Notes under the pieces: generated by a model
What the model was told of the DNA's origin: nothing
The model's input: only the letters and a program-made list of their open reading frames with translations
Databases searched by the model: none
Shown here: positions 6,012-14,136 of the stretch, piece after piece
How the letters are laid out: each line of letters starts with the position of its first letter
How positions within the stretch are numbered: the stretch's first letter is position 1
Made by a program: the position numbers and the translations under genes
Assembly: GCA_019637615.1 (NCBI GenBank)
Contig: JAHBVJ010000001.1
Span: 248,001 to 312,000 of the forward strand
Source: Anaerolineae bacterium
Lineage (GTDB): Bacteria > Chloroflexota > Anaerolineae > Aggregatilineales > UBA2796
DNA: 64,000 nucleotides
Direction: 5' to 3'

Positions 6012-8909
6012 ATGGCGCAAGATAAGATCATTGTGCGTGGTGCGCGTGAGCACAACCTGAAGAATATCGATGTTGATATTCCTCGCAGCAAGTTGGTCGT
6101 TATCACCGGATTGTCGGGCAGCGGCAAATCGTCGTTGGCCTTCGACACCATTTTCGCGGAAGGCCAGCGCCGCTATGTAGAGTCGCTCTCGGCCTATGCG
6201 CGTCAGTTCGTTGGGCAGATGGAAAAGCCGGATGTCGATCAGATCGAAGGGCTGTCACCCGCCATCTCGATTGACCAGAAAGGTGTCAGCGCCAACCCGC
6301 GCTCCACCGTCGGTACCGTCACCGAGATTTATGACTACATGCGCTTGTTGTATGCCCGCATCGGCATTCCCTACTGCCCCGTCTGCGGCGAGAAAGTGGT
6401 CGCCCAGAGCGCGCAGCAGATCGTAGAAAATGTCGAAGCCATGCCCGACGGCGCACGCATCCAAGTGCTCGCCCCGCTGATCAAGGATCGCAAGGGCAAG
6501 CACGAGAAAGTCTTCGAGGATGTGCGTAAAGCGGGTTTTGTACGTTTGCGCGTCGATGGCAGACTCTATGATGCCGAAGAAGAGATTGACCTCGAACGCT
6601 ACGAGATGCACACCATTGAAGTCGTAGTTGACCGTCTGGTTGTCCACCACTTTGACGATCCAGAGAGCGAGGATGCACGTTCGGCACGTTCCCGCCTCAC
6701 CGACTCCGTCGAAACCGCGCTAGAAATGGGCGAAGGGCTGATCATCATCAACGATGTCACCGACTCCGCCAATCCCAAAGACATCCTGTTCAGCGAAAAA
6801 CTGGCTTGTGTCAACGGTCACGGTTCGATCCCGGAGATCGAACCGCGCACGTTCAGCTTCAACAGTCCGCATGGCGCTTGTCCTACCTGTCAGGGTTTGG
6901 GTGTTCGGCTGGAGATCGATCCCGATCTGATCGTGCCCAACCCCGACGTCTCCCTTGCCGACGGTGCCATCAGCGCGGAAGCGTGGCACTCGGTCGATAG
7001 CGCTAGCAGTTCGATCCTGATGCAGGTCGCCACCGCCAACAAGATCGACATCAATGTCCCGTGGAAGTCGCTGACGGAAGGGCAGCGCAAAGTCGTGTTG
7101 TTCGGCACTGGCTCCAAGAAGTACCCGATTGAGTACGAGGCCAGTAATGGCGATAAGCGCACCTACACCATCACATGGGAAGGCGTCGTTAATACCGTGC
7201 AGCGCCGCTACGAGCAAACCACCTCGGACTACATGCGCGACAAGTATCAGCAGGTCATGTCCGAGCATCCTTGCCCCACCTGCAAAGGCAACCGTCTACG
7301 CCCCGAAGCGATGGCGGTCAAAGTGGCGGACGAACCGATTCACGTCGTGAGTCGTCTCCCCGTCATCCGTCTGCGCGAATGGGTGCAGTCCTTACGTGGC
7401 ACCAACGGCAAGCCGCCGCTGCTCAACGAACTCGATCAACATATCGCTTACCAGATTCTGAAAGAGATCGAAGCCCGCGTCACCTTCTTGGTCGATGTCG
7501 GCTTGGACTATCTCACCATGTCTCGCTCGTCAGGATCGCTCTCTGGTGGTGAAGCGCAGCGTATCCGTCTCGCCACCCAGATCGGCAGTCAGTTGACGGG
7601 TGTCCTGTACGTCTTGGACGAGCCTTCCATCGGTCTCCACCAGCGTGACAACGCCCGCCTGATTCACACCTTGGAGCGGATGCGTGATCTCGGCAATACG
7701 CTGCTCGTGGTCGAGCACGATGACGAGACCATGCGCTGCGCCGATTGGATCATCGACCTCGGCCCCGGCGCGGGCGAGCACGGCGGTGAAGTGATCGCGG
7801 AAGGCACTGTTCACGAGATCATGGAACACCCCAAGAGCATCACCGGGGCCTTCCTCAGTGGTCGCCGCCGTGTGATCATTCCTTCGCAGCGTCGCGAGGG
7901 CAACGGTAAGTCGATCATCGTCAAGGGCGCGCGCGAGAATAACCTGAAAAATATCGATGTTGAGATTCCGCTCGGCAAGCTGGTCGTCATCACGGGTGTC
8001 AGCGGCAGCGGCAAGTCCTCGCTGCTCAACGAGATCATCTACAAGAAGTTGTCTCAAGCGCTGAACGGTTCACACGAACGTCCCGGCGCGCATGACGGCA
8101 TCGAAGGGCTAGAGAATCTCGACAAGATCATCAACATCGATCAATCGCCCATCGGACGCACACCGCGCAGCAATCCCGCCACGTACACGAAAATGTTCGA
8201 CAACATCCGCAACCTGTTCGCGGAGATGCCAGAGAGCAAGATTCGCGGCTACGGGCCGGGACGCTTCAGCTTCAACGTCAAGGGCGGACGCTGCGAGAAC
8301 TGCGAAGGGCAGGGTCAGTTGCAGATCGAGATGCAGTTCCTGCCGGACATCTTCGTAACCTGTGATGTCTGTCACGGCGCGCGCTACAACAAAGAAACCT
8401 TGCAGGTCAAATACAAAGACAAGTCCATTGCGGAAGTCCTCGATATGACCGTCACCGAAGGGCTGGAGTTCTTCAAGAACTTCAACCACATCTTCCGCCC
8501 GCTGGAAACGCTGGACGCGGTTGGTCTCGGCTACATCCGCATCGGGCAGCCCGCGACGACTCTTTCCGGTGGCGAGGCACAGCGCATCAAGCTCAGTCGC
8601 GAACTCTCCAAGCGCAGCACGGGCAAGACCTTCTACGTGCTCGATGAGCCGTCGGTAGGTTTACACGCCGCTGATGTCGAGCGCCTCATCCACGTCATGC
8701 AAACCCTCGTGGATCAAGGCAACACCGTCTGCGTGATCGAGCACAACATGGACATCATCAAAGTTGCCGACTGGCTGATCGACATGGGGCCAGAGGGCGG
8801 TGATCGTGGCGGCAAGGTCTTAGCCGTCGGCACGCCGGAAGACCTCGCGGCGGTCAAAGATAGCTACACTGGGCAGTTTCTCGCGGACTACCTCGTCGGC
8901 GTCAAGTAA
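6012..8909 (+). CDS. uvrA: Excinuclease ABC subunit A
   Basis: 965 residues, the usual UvrA size. It is the damage-recognition ATPase of nucleotide excision repair and works with UvrB and UvrC, which are not in this window. Two ABC modules are complete: Walker A G-L-S-G-S-G-K-S-S near residue 32 and G-V-S-G-S-G-K-S-S near 660, with signatures S-G-G-E-A-Q-R-I-R-L and S-G-G-E-A-Q-R-I-K-L each followed by V-L-D-E-P-S-(I/V)-G-L-H. The C-terminal zinc module has C-E-N-C and C-D-V-C pairs. The first zinc module is unusual: where most UvrA have C-x2-C, this one reads C-V-N-G-H-G, then the normal G-A-C-P-T-C-Q-G. GGAG lies upstream of the ATG. No SOS box was recognised. Confidence 0.97.
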   Translation: MAQDKIIVRGAREHNLKNIDVDIPRSKLVVITGLSGSGKSSLAFDTIFAEGQRRYVESLSAYARQFVGQMEKPDVDQIEGLSPAISIDQKGVSANPRSTVGTVTEIYDYMRLLYARIGIPYCPVCGEKVVAQSAQQIVENVEAMPDGARIQVLAPLIKDRKGKHEKVFEDVRKAGFVRLRVDGRLYDAEEEIDLERYEMHTIEVVVDRLVVHHFDDPESEDARSARSRLTDSVETALEMGEGLIIINDVTDSANPKDILFSEKLACVNGHGSIPEIEPRTFSFNSPHGACPTCQGLGVRLEIDPDLIVPNPDVSLADGAISAEAWHSVDSASSSILMQVATANKIDINVPWKSLTEGQRKVVLFGTGSKKYPIEYEASNGDKRTYTITWEGVVNTVQRRYEQTTSDYMRDKYQQVMSEHPCPTCKGNRLRPEAMAVKVADEPIHVVSRLPVIRLREWVQSLRGTNGKPPLLNELDQHIAYQILKEIEARVTFLVDVGLDYLTMSRSSGSLSGGEAQRIRLATQIGSQLTGVLYVLDEPSIGLHQRDNARLIHTLERMRDLGNTLLVVEHDDETMRCADWIIDLGPGAGEHGGEVIAEGTVHEIMEHPKSITGAFLSGRRRVIIPSQRREGNGKSIIVKGARENNLKNIDVEIPLGKLVVITGVSGSGKSSLLNEIIYKKLSQALNGSHERPGAHDGIEGLENLDKIINIDQSPIGRTPRSNPATYTKMFDNIRNLFAEMPESKIRGYGPGRFSFNVKGGRCENCEGQGQLQIEMQFLPDIFVTCDVCHGARYNKETLQVKYKDKSIAEVLDMTVTEGLEFFKNFNHIFRPLETLDAVGLGYIRIGQPATTLSGGEAQRIKLSRELSKRSTGKTFYVLDEPSVGLHAADVERLIHVMQTLVDQGNTVCVIEHNMDIIKVADWLIDMGPEGGDRGGKVLAVGTPEDLAAVKDSYTGQFLADYLVGVK

Positions 8910-8930
8910 CCTGTAGAATTCCACGCCATA

Positions 8931-8970
8931 AAACGTCTCTCACTATTGATTGCGTGAGAGACGTTTATTT
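8931..8970 (+). terminator. Terminator of uvrA
   Basis: A perfect 13-bp stem, AAACGTCTCTCAC (8931-8943) with GTGAGAGACGTTT (8954-8966), closes a 10-nt loop and is followed by ATTT. Confidence 0.8.
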
Positions 8971-9263
8971 CACGCTTACAAGCACAACAACTTATGGCAT
9001 CCGGCAGTAAGGTTCGCTAGCAAATTGAGCGGTCTGAGATTTTGGGTGAAGTTCTCCCGTTGAATCGGAAAACTTCAATTTCAAACAAGCCCCGTTGATA
9101 TACGCACTGTAGCTGAAGAAACGAGAAAGAACCCGCCCTCGCCACACAGGTCATAGACACGCAATATGCGCTGTTTCGCTGAGGTGTGCGCGCCTAGGAT
9201 GCTTCATGTTCACGTGCCGCCCCAATTTGTCCGCTTGACCTTGCTATTGCTTGTCCAGCACAC

Positions 9264-9337
9264 CCCTCCTAATCCTTATGTTTGCTCCCTCAAAAGTATC
9301 GGAGCATGAATTACGAAGCCGAGAGGGATCAGGAGGG
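9264..9337. other. Two-stem structured element in the uvrA-purH gap
   Basis: The 8971-9349 gap has no gene I can support. Near its right end CCCTCCT (9264-9270) pairs with AGGAGGG (9331-9337), extended by ATCC with GGAT after one mismatch. Inside, TGCTCC (9283-9288) pairs with GGAGCA (9301-9306). It lies just past the 3' end of purH on the minus strand, so it could be the purH transcript end or a small RNA. Rest of the gap: nothing seen. Confidence 0.45.
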
Positions 9338-9349
9338 TCGGGATGCTTC

Positions 9350-10831
9350 TCAATGCCTAAAATGCCGTACGCCCGTCGCGACCATCGCCACACCCGCCGC
9401 ATTCGCCGTCGCGATGGACTGATCATCGCGCACAGAGCCGCCCGGTTGGATAATCGCCGTCACGCCCGCGCGGATCGCCGCCTCAACGCTGTCGGGGAAC
9501 GGGAAAAACGCATCTGAGGCCATCACTGCGCCCTTTGACCGTTCGCCTGCCTTCTGGATCGCGAGTATCGCCGCATCGACTCGACTCGGTAAACCGCCGC
9601 CGATCCCGACTGTTGTTTCGCCCACCGCCAATACAATCGCATTAGACTTGGCGAACTGGCACGCTTTCCATGCGAACCGCAACGACGCCATTTCGTCGTC
9701 AGTTGGGGCACGTTCCGTGACCACTTTCCACTGCGCATCTTCAGGATCGCCAATATCGACGGACTGCACCAAGCGCCCTCCGCGCACGGTGCGCGACTCC
9801 GCCAGCCGTGACTGCCGTAGTGTGTCCATCTGCATCAAGCGGCAGTTTTTGCGTCCTGTGCGCAGGGCAATCACCGCCTCGTCCGAAAACCTCGGAGCCG
9901 CCAGCACTTCTACAAACAGCGATCCGAGTGCATCGACCAACCCCATATCCACGAGGCCGTTCACCGCGATCACGCCACCGAACGCGGATACCGGATCAGC
10001 CGCCAGCGCATTGGTGAACGCCGCCGAGATCGTATCCGCTGAGGCAATCCCGATGGGCGACAAGTGCTTGACTATGATCGCAGTGGGACGTGTAAACTGC
10101 TCCACCGCTGAATACGCCGCATCCAGATCGAGCAGGTTGTTGTACGACAGTTCCTTGCCGCCAAGCAGCGTCCCGCCCAGAATCTTGTTCGGTTCATCCG
10201 AGATGAACCGTGCGCTCTGATGCGGATTTTCGCCGTAGCGCAGTGGATAACCGTCGTTGCTCTGGTCAGTCAGATAGCTGAAGATCGCCATGTCATACTG
10301 TGAAGTCTCGTAAAAGGCTTTTTCTGCCAGCCCGCGTCGGAAGTTCAAATCGACTCTGCCTTCGTTCAGCGCCGTCGCCACGCGCTTATAATCGGCAGGA
10401 TCGGTGATCACCAACACGCGCTCGAAGTTCTTCGCCGCTGCCCGCTGCAAGGCTACACCACCGATGTCGATATTCTCCACCGCCGCCTCAAGCGTCACAT
10501 TCGGGTTTGAGACCGTCTCTTCAAATGGATATAAGTTCGAGACCACCATATCAATCGGCGTGTAATCAAGATCGTGCAGCGTCTGCATGTCTTCGGGGAT
10601 GTCGCGGGCGAGGACAGCGGCATGAACGGCAGGGTGCAACGTCTTCACGCGCCCGCCGAGCACTTCAGGATGCTTGGTTAGGCTGTCCACATTAATGACG
10701 CTCAAGCCGCCTTCGGTGAGGGCGCGGGCGGTGCCGCCGCTGGCGACCAATTCCCAGCCGAGATCAGCCAACACACGGGCAAATTCGACTAATCCTGATT
10801 TATCGTAAACGCTCAGTAAGGCGCGTGGCAT
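9350..10831 (-). CDS. purH: Bifunctional AICAR transformylase / IMP cyclohydrolase
   Basis: 493 residues, slightly short of the usual 510-530. It catalyses the last two steps of IMP synthesis: formyl transfer to AICAR and ring closure. The N-terminal MGS-like cyclohydrolase domain shows S-V-Y-D-K-S-G-L, S-G-G-T-A, and G-G-R-V-K-T-L-H-P near residue 60. The transformylase part has L-R-Y-G-E-N-P-H-Q near 205. The catalytic Lys-His pair is kept, but the normally strict K-H-x-N-P-C-G reads K-H-L-S-P-I-G. The end, G-G-S-V-R-D-D-Q-S-I-A and V-A-M-V-A-T-G-V-R-H-F-R-H, is canonical. AAGGA sits about 9 bases before the ATG. It is a single gene, divergent from the UDP-glucuronate decarboxylase-like gene; no other pur gene is adjacent. 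Confidence 0.96.
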   Translation of the reverse strand: MPRALLSVYDKSGLVEFARVLADLGWELVASGGTARALTEGGLSVINVDSLTKHPEVLGGRVKTLHPAVHAAVLARDIPEDMQTLHDLDYTPIDMVVSNLYPFEETVSNPNVTLEAAVENIDIGGVALQRAAAKNFERVLVITDPADYKRVATALNEGRVDLNFRRGLAEKAFYETSQYDMAIFSYLTDQSNDGYPLRYGENPHQSARFISDEPNKILGGTLLGGKELSYNNLLDLDAAYSAVEQFTRPTAIIVKHLSPIGIASADTISAAFTNALAADPVSAFGGVIAVNGLVDMGLVDALGSLFVEVLAAPRFSDEAVIALRTGRKNCRLMQMDTLRQSRLAESRTVRGGRLVQSVDIGDPEDAQWKVVTERAPTDDEMASLRFAWKACQFAKSNAIVLAVGETTVGIGGGLPSRVDAAILAIQKAGERSKGAVMASDAFFPFPDSVEAAIRAGVTAIIQPGGSVRDDQSIATANAAGVAMVATGVRHFRH

Positions 10832-10984
10832 TGAAGTATCCTTAGTAGATTGTCAACATGATGTTCGCGAATGTCCGAATTTTATCACACGGCGATGGCT
10901 TGTAGCACTGCATCCATTTATTAATCAGCGCTAACGCTCAAGGTTGGGTCATAACGAACCCGTTTGTAATCCATATGATCACTG

Positions 10985-11012
10985 TTGTTACTAGATGCTA
11001 AGTGATTATAAT
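10985..11012 (+). promoter_or_regulatory. Promoter of the UDP-glucuronate decarboxylase-like gene
   Basis: TTGTTA (10985-10990), a 16-base spacer and a perfect TATAAT (11007-11012). It implies a leader of about 160 bases before the GTG at 11180. Confidence 0.5.
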
Positions 11013-11014
11013 TA

Positions 11015-11091
11015 CGGAGGGTACAGAGGTTAATTGTCCATCGCAAACCCCCACTGAGGTGGTGTTCTGCTGTTATCGCGGTTGCCCTCCG
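11015..11091 (+). other. Foldable leader upstream of the epimerase-family gene
   Basis: CGGAGGG (11015-11021) can pair with CCCTCCG (11085-11091). The enclosed 63 bases can form CAGA/TCTG, GGTT/AACC and CCAC/GTGG helices. The element would begin at about the start point of the promoter. No known riboswitch class was recognised. Elsewhere in 10832-11179 nothing further is seen. Confidence 0.35.
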
Positions 11092-11179
11092 CCCTATCAA
11101 CTACATCACAAAGCGTGCTAGAGTGGTTTATTTGATTTAATATGTTGTTCAAGTCCAGAAAACTTAGTGAGGCATCACT

Positions 11180-12148
11180 GTGAGAATTCTCATCACCGGG
11201 GGATCGGGGTTTCTCGGTTCGCATCTCTCAGAACGTTTACTCAACGACGGTCATCAAGTTGTCGCCGTCGATAATTTGCTCACTGGCAACCTAGATAACA
11301 TCCAACATCTCGTCAACCGTCCAGAGTTTAAATTTATCCAGCACGATATCTGCGAACCCTTCGATGTCGATGGTGAGATCGACGGCATTCTCAACTTTGC
11401 CTCACCCGCCAGTCCGGTTGATTATGTGAAGTACCCGTTGGAAACGCTGCGTGTCGGTTCGGCTGGCACCACCAATGCTCTTGAGTTAGCCCGTCGCAAA
11501 AATGCCCGTTTCCTGACCGCTTCCACGTCAGAAGTCTACGGCGATCCGCTGATTCACCCGCAGCAAGAGTCCTACTACGGCAACGTCAACCCTATCGGCG
11601 CGCGGAGCTGCTACGACGAAGCTAAGCGCTATTCGGAAGCCGTCACCATGTCCTATCACCGCTACTACGGCGTTGATACACGCATCGTGCGCATCTTCAA
11701 CACCTTCGGAGAGCGGATGCGGCTGGAAGATGGGCGCGTCGTTCCCAACTTCATCGCGCAAGCTCTGCGCGGCGAACCGCTCACCGTCTACGGTGATGGT
11801 CTGCAAACGCGCAGTTTCTGCTACGTCAGCGATCTCGTCGAGGGCATTCTGCGCCTGTTCATGCTCGAACCCTCCAAAGAGTCGATGTACCCGGTCAACG
11901 TCGGCAACCCCAACGAGATGACCATCGAGCAGTTCGCCAACTTCGTCAACGCGCTTACCGATAATCCGGCTGGCATCATCTACAAGATTCAAGAGCGCTT
12001 GCAAAACGATCCACAAACGCGCCGCCCGGATATTACCCGTGCCCGCCGTCTGCTCGATTGGGAGCCGAACATTGCGCTCGAAGAAGGGCTGCGGCGTACG
12101 ATTCGCTATTTCGAATCCAAAGTCAAACCGACGGCGGCGGGCGTCTAA
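11180..12148 (+). CDS. NAD-dependent UDP-glucuronate decarboxylase-like epimerase
   Basis: 322 residues from a GTG with AGTGAGG seven bases upstream. It is an extended short-chain dehydrogenase: nucleotide loop G-G-S-G-F-L-G at residues 7-13, S-T-S-E-V-Y-G-D-P, then the catalytic Tyr-x3-Lys in S-C-Y-D-E-A-K-R. The stretch [17 protein letters not shown] is the hallmark of UDP-xylose synthases, which turn UDP-glucuronate into UDP-xylose for surface polysaccharides. [12 protein letters not shown] and the late [13 protein letters not shown] segment also fit. Other sugar epimerases of the same fold are possible. The fructosamine kinase gene follows after 41 bp on the same strand. Confidence 0.88.
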   Translation: MRILITGGSGFLGSHLSERLLNDGHQVVAVDNLLTGNLDNIQHLVNRPEFKFIQHDICEPFDVDGEIDGILNFASPASPVDYVKYPLETLRVGSAGTTNALELARRKNARFLTASTSEVYGDPLIHPQQESYYGNVNPIGARSCYDEAKRYSEAVTMSYHRYYGVDTRIVRIFNTFGERMRLEDGRVVPNFIAQALRGEPLTVYGDGLQTRSFCYVSDLVEGILRLFMLEPSKESMYPVNVGNPNEMTIEQFANFVNALTDNPAGIIYKIQERLQNDPQTRRPDITRARRLLDWEPNIALEEGLRRTIRYFESKVKPTAAGV

Positions 12149-12189
12149 CCCACAGCCGCCATGCTTGCGGTACATGCGGTAAACGTTGT

Positions 12190-13068
12190 ATGACCATCGG
12201 CATCAGAGATGTTCTCACAGAGGTGTTTGCGGCTGAACCGGAACGCGTTCAGTTCGTCGGCGGCGGCTCGATCAATCAAGCAGCGCGGATCACGGTGCGC
12301 GGCGACAACTACTTCGTCAAGTGGAAAAATGATGCGCCAGTCGGCTTCTTCGAGGCAGAGGCGCGCGGTCTCGATGTCCTGCGGGAAGCCGCCGCCATCC
12401 GCGTACCGGAGATCATCAAGGTCGAGGCTGGCGATGACCAACGTCCCGCCTACTTGATCCTCGAATGGCTGGAGGAAGCCTCTGACACCGAAACGTTGGC
12501 CTTTTCCGTCAACTTCGGGCGCGCGCTGGCACAACTACACCGCCATTCCGCCACTACCTTCGGCCTTGATCACGACAACTATATCGGCGCGCTGCCCCAA
12601 TCCAATACACCAACCGCCGATTGGGTCAGCTTCTACCGCGATCAACGGATCGCGCCGCAGGTTACCCTCGCCCGCAAACTCGGACGCCTCCCCACCGAAC
12701 GGGAACGACTGTTGCGTAAAGTCATGGAAAACTTGGATAAGCTCCTCGAAGGAGCCGCACTGCTACCTTCGCTCCTGCACGGCGACCTCTGGAGTGGCAA
12801 CTTTATGGTGCTTGCCAATAACCTCCCCGCACTCATCGATCCCGCCGTCTATTACGGAGATCGCGAAGTCGAGTTGGCCTTCACCGAGCTATTCGGCGGC
12901 TTCCCTGCCAGTTTCTATCCGGCCTACCGCGAAGCCTTCCCGCTGGATCGTGGCTATGAGCGACGCAAAGCCTTGTATCAACTCTATCCGCTGCTGGTGC
13001 ATCTCAATCTGTTTGGAGAAAGCTACGGTATGCGCGTCGATGCCATCTGCCGCCAGTATGTGCATTGA
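12190..13068 (+). CDS. Fructosamine/ketosamine-3-kinase family protein
   Basis: 292 residues from ATG 12190; the open frame extends upstream, but that part overlaps the preceding gene. The family phosphorylates sugar adducts on protein amines so that they fall off (deglycation). Kinase-like elements are G-G-G-S-I-N-Q-A near residue 18, the lysine in Y-F-V-K-W, L-L-H-G-D-L-W-S-G-N near residue 196 (catalytic Asp) and L-I-D-P-A-V-Y-Y-G-D-R-E (metal-binding Asp). The final L-Y-P-L-L-V-H-L-N-L-F-G-E-S-Y is typical of fructosamine kinases. It probably shares a transcript with the epimerase upstream. Confidence 0.92.
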   Translation: MTIGIRDVLTEVFAAEPERVQFVGGGSINQAARITVRGDNYFVKWKNDAPVGFFEAEARGLDVLREAAAIRVPEIIKVEAGDDQRPAYLILEWLEEASDTETLAFSVNFGRALAQLHRHSATTFGLDHDNYIGALPQSNTPTADWVSFYRDQRIAPQVTLARKLGRLPTERERLLRKVMENLDKLLEGAALLPSLLHGDLWSGNFMVLANNLPALIDPAVYYGDREVELAFTELFGGFPASFYPAYREAFPLDRGYERRKALYQLYPLLVHLNLFGESYGMRVDAICRQYVH

Positions 13069-13170
13069 GGTTGGCAATCCGCGCTATACTGTCCAACCAA
13101 ATATCCACGTTTCGTGCCGCCATGTAATTTCAACCTGATTTTAGCCTTCTGCAACAAGGGATTTAAGGCC

Positions 13171-13926
13171 ATGCGCACTTCTAAATTCAGCCTCATTCTG
13201 GTCTCACTGCTCATCGCGGGGAGTTCATTCGCGTTGCTGGCAGGTCGTCGGATCGCCAGCGCACAGGGGGCACCCACATTTGGTACCATCTCTATCGCGC
13301 TCGACTACACCCTGAAAGGCTTTGCACCCATCGAAGCCGCCGATGTCTTTCCAGCAGGCGTGACTTCCTTAGTAGCCTTGGTCTGCACAACGGATATGCC
13401 CGCCGGAAAAGTCATCACCACCCAATGGTTTGTGGATGGTGGAGCCGAAACCGATCCTACCAACGTTACGAGTGCTGGCAATGATTGTTTCGCTACCCGC
13501 CTCGATAATCCGAATGGTCTCCGTCAGGGGACGTGGGAGATCCGCTATGTGATGGACGGCAGCATGGTCGCCTCCAAGCAGTTTACCATTGCCACCTTGC
13601 CCGCTTTTTACGACATACAATTCGGCGCGGATGTTGCCATCATCCACAATTTGATTATCGGGCCGACCAACGCCTTCGCTGCTGGTACGAAATTTATTGG
13701 CATCACCTATCACTACGTGGCAATTCCCGATGGCGCAACCGTCAGCGGGCAGTGGGTTCATGATGGGCAGGTTGACCACGAATTCCCCATGAATATCGTC
13801 GGCAACGCGGGCTATGGCTATTTTTCGCTGGAAAACGGCAACGGCATTCCGGCAGGCACATGGGAACTGCGCATCCTGATCAACGGGCAGCAGATCAAAT
13901 CCGCCTCGCTAACAGTTGCCAGTTAG
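13171..13926 (+). CDS. Secreted protein with a duplicated domain, function unknown
   Basis: 251 residues from ATG 13171, with AAGGG about 10 bases upstream. Residues 1-34 form a Sec signal peptide ending R-I-A-S-A-Q-G. The mature part looks like two copies of one about 85-residue module. Each begins with F-P-A-G-V-T or F-A-A-G-T-K, has a Q-W-F-V-D-G or Q-W-V-H-D-G strand, and closes with G-T-W-E-(I/L)-R followed by a D/N-G turn (residues about 66-148 and 168-251). The strand-rich pattern suggests immunoglobulin-like or similar beta domains at the cell surface. No family was recognised. It is followed by the promoter and leader of the CLC gene. Confidence 0.75.
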   Translation: MRTSKFSLILVSLLIAGSSFALLAGRRIASAQGAPTFGTISIALDYTLKGFAPIEAADVFPAGVTSLVALVCTTDMPAGKVITTQWFVDGGAETDPTNVTSAGNDCFATRLDNPNGLRQGTWEIRYVMDGSMVASKQFTIATLPAFYDIQFGADVAIIHNLIIGPTNAFAAGTKFIGITYHYVAIPDGATVSGQWVHDGQVDHEFPMNIVGNAGYGYFSLENGNGIPAGTWELRILINGQQIKSASLTVAS

Positions 13927-13952
13927 GATGCCATTGCACGTCAAATCGCTGC

Positions 13953-13981
13953 TTGACATCCATTAGCAGATTAATTAGACT
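13953..13981 (+). promoter_or_regulatory. Promoter of the fluoride-riboswitch/CLC unit
   Basis: TTGACA (13953-13958), a 17-base spacer and TAGACT (13976-13981). Transcription would start near 13988, directly ahead of the riboswitch. Confidence 0.75.
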
Positions 13982-13993
13982 CCTGCATGATCG

Positions 13994-14048
13994 TCAACCG
14001 ATCCACGATGAAGCTCGTGTAACACCGTTGAGGTTGATAGCTTCTACC
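13994..14048 (+). promoter_or_regulatory. Fluoride (crcB-type) riboswitch
   Basis: The core matches the fluoride aptamer. CACG (14004-14007) pairs with CGTG (14016-14019) around the loop ATGAAGCT, the equivalent of AUGAGGCC in the Thermotoga aptamer. Then come AACACC, a short ACC/GGT stem and TTGAT, and AGCTTC (14039-14044) followed by TAC. GAAGCT in the loop (14010-14015) is perfectly complementary to AGCTTC, which makes the diagnostic pseudoknot. The pseudoknot strand is also the first six bases of the terminator stem that follows. Fluoride binding should therefore block termination and switch the CLC gene on. The match comes from memory of the aptamer, not from a covariance search. Confidence 0.82.
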
Positions 14049-14076
14049 CGGCGCACGCTAGGTAGAAGCTTTTTTT
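14039..14076 (+). terminator. Riboswitch-controlled intrinsic terminator
   Basis: AGCTTCTACC (14039-14048) pairs perfectly with GGTAGAAGCT (14061-14070) over a 12-nt loop and is followed by a run of T through 14076. It lies between the promoter and the CLC start at 14137, so it acts as an attenuator. Confidence 0.9.
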
Positions 14077-14136
14077 GTGCTCGGCGTCGGGTAGACCAGT
14101 TCAGTCAGTTAACGCTATTGGAGGTTGAAACAAGTT

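Noticed and set aside
6255..8489. Several long minus-strand frames inside uvrA
   Set aside because: Shadows caused by codon bias in a conserved gene.
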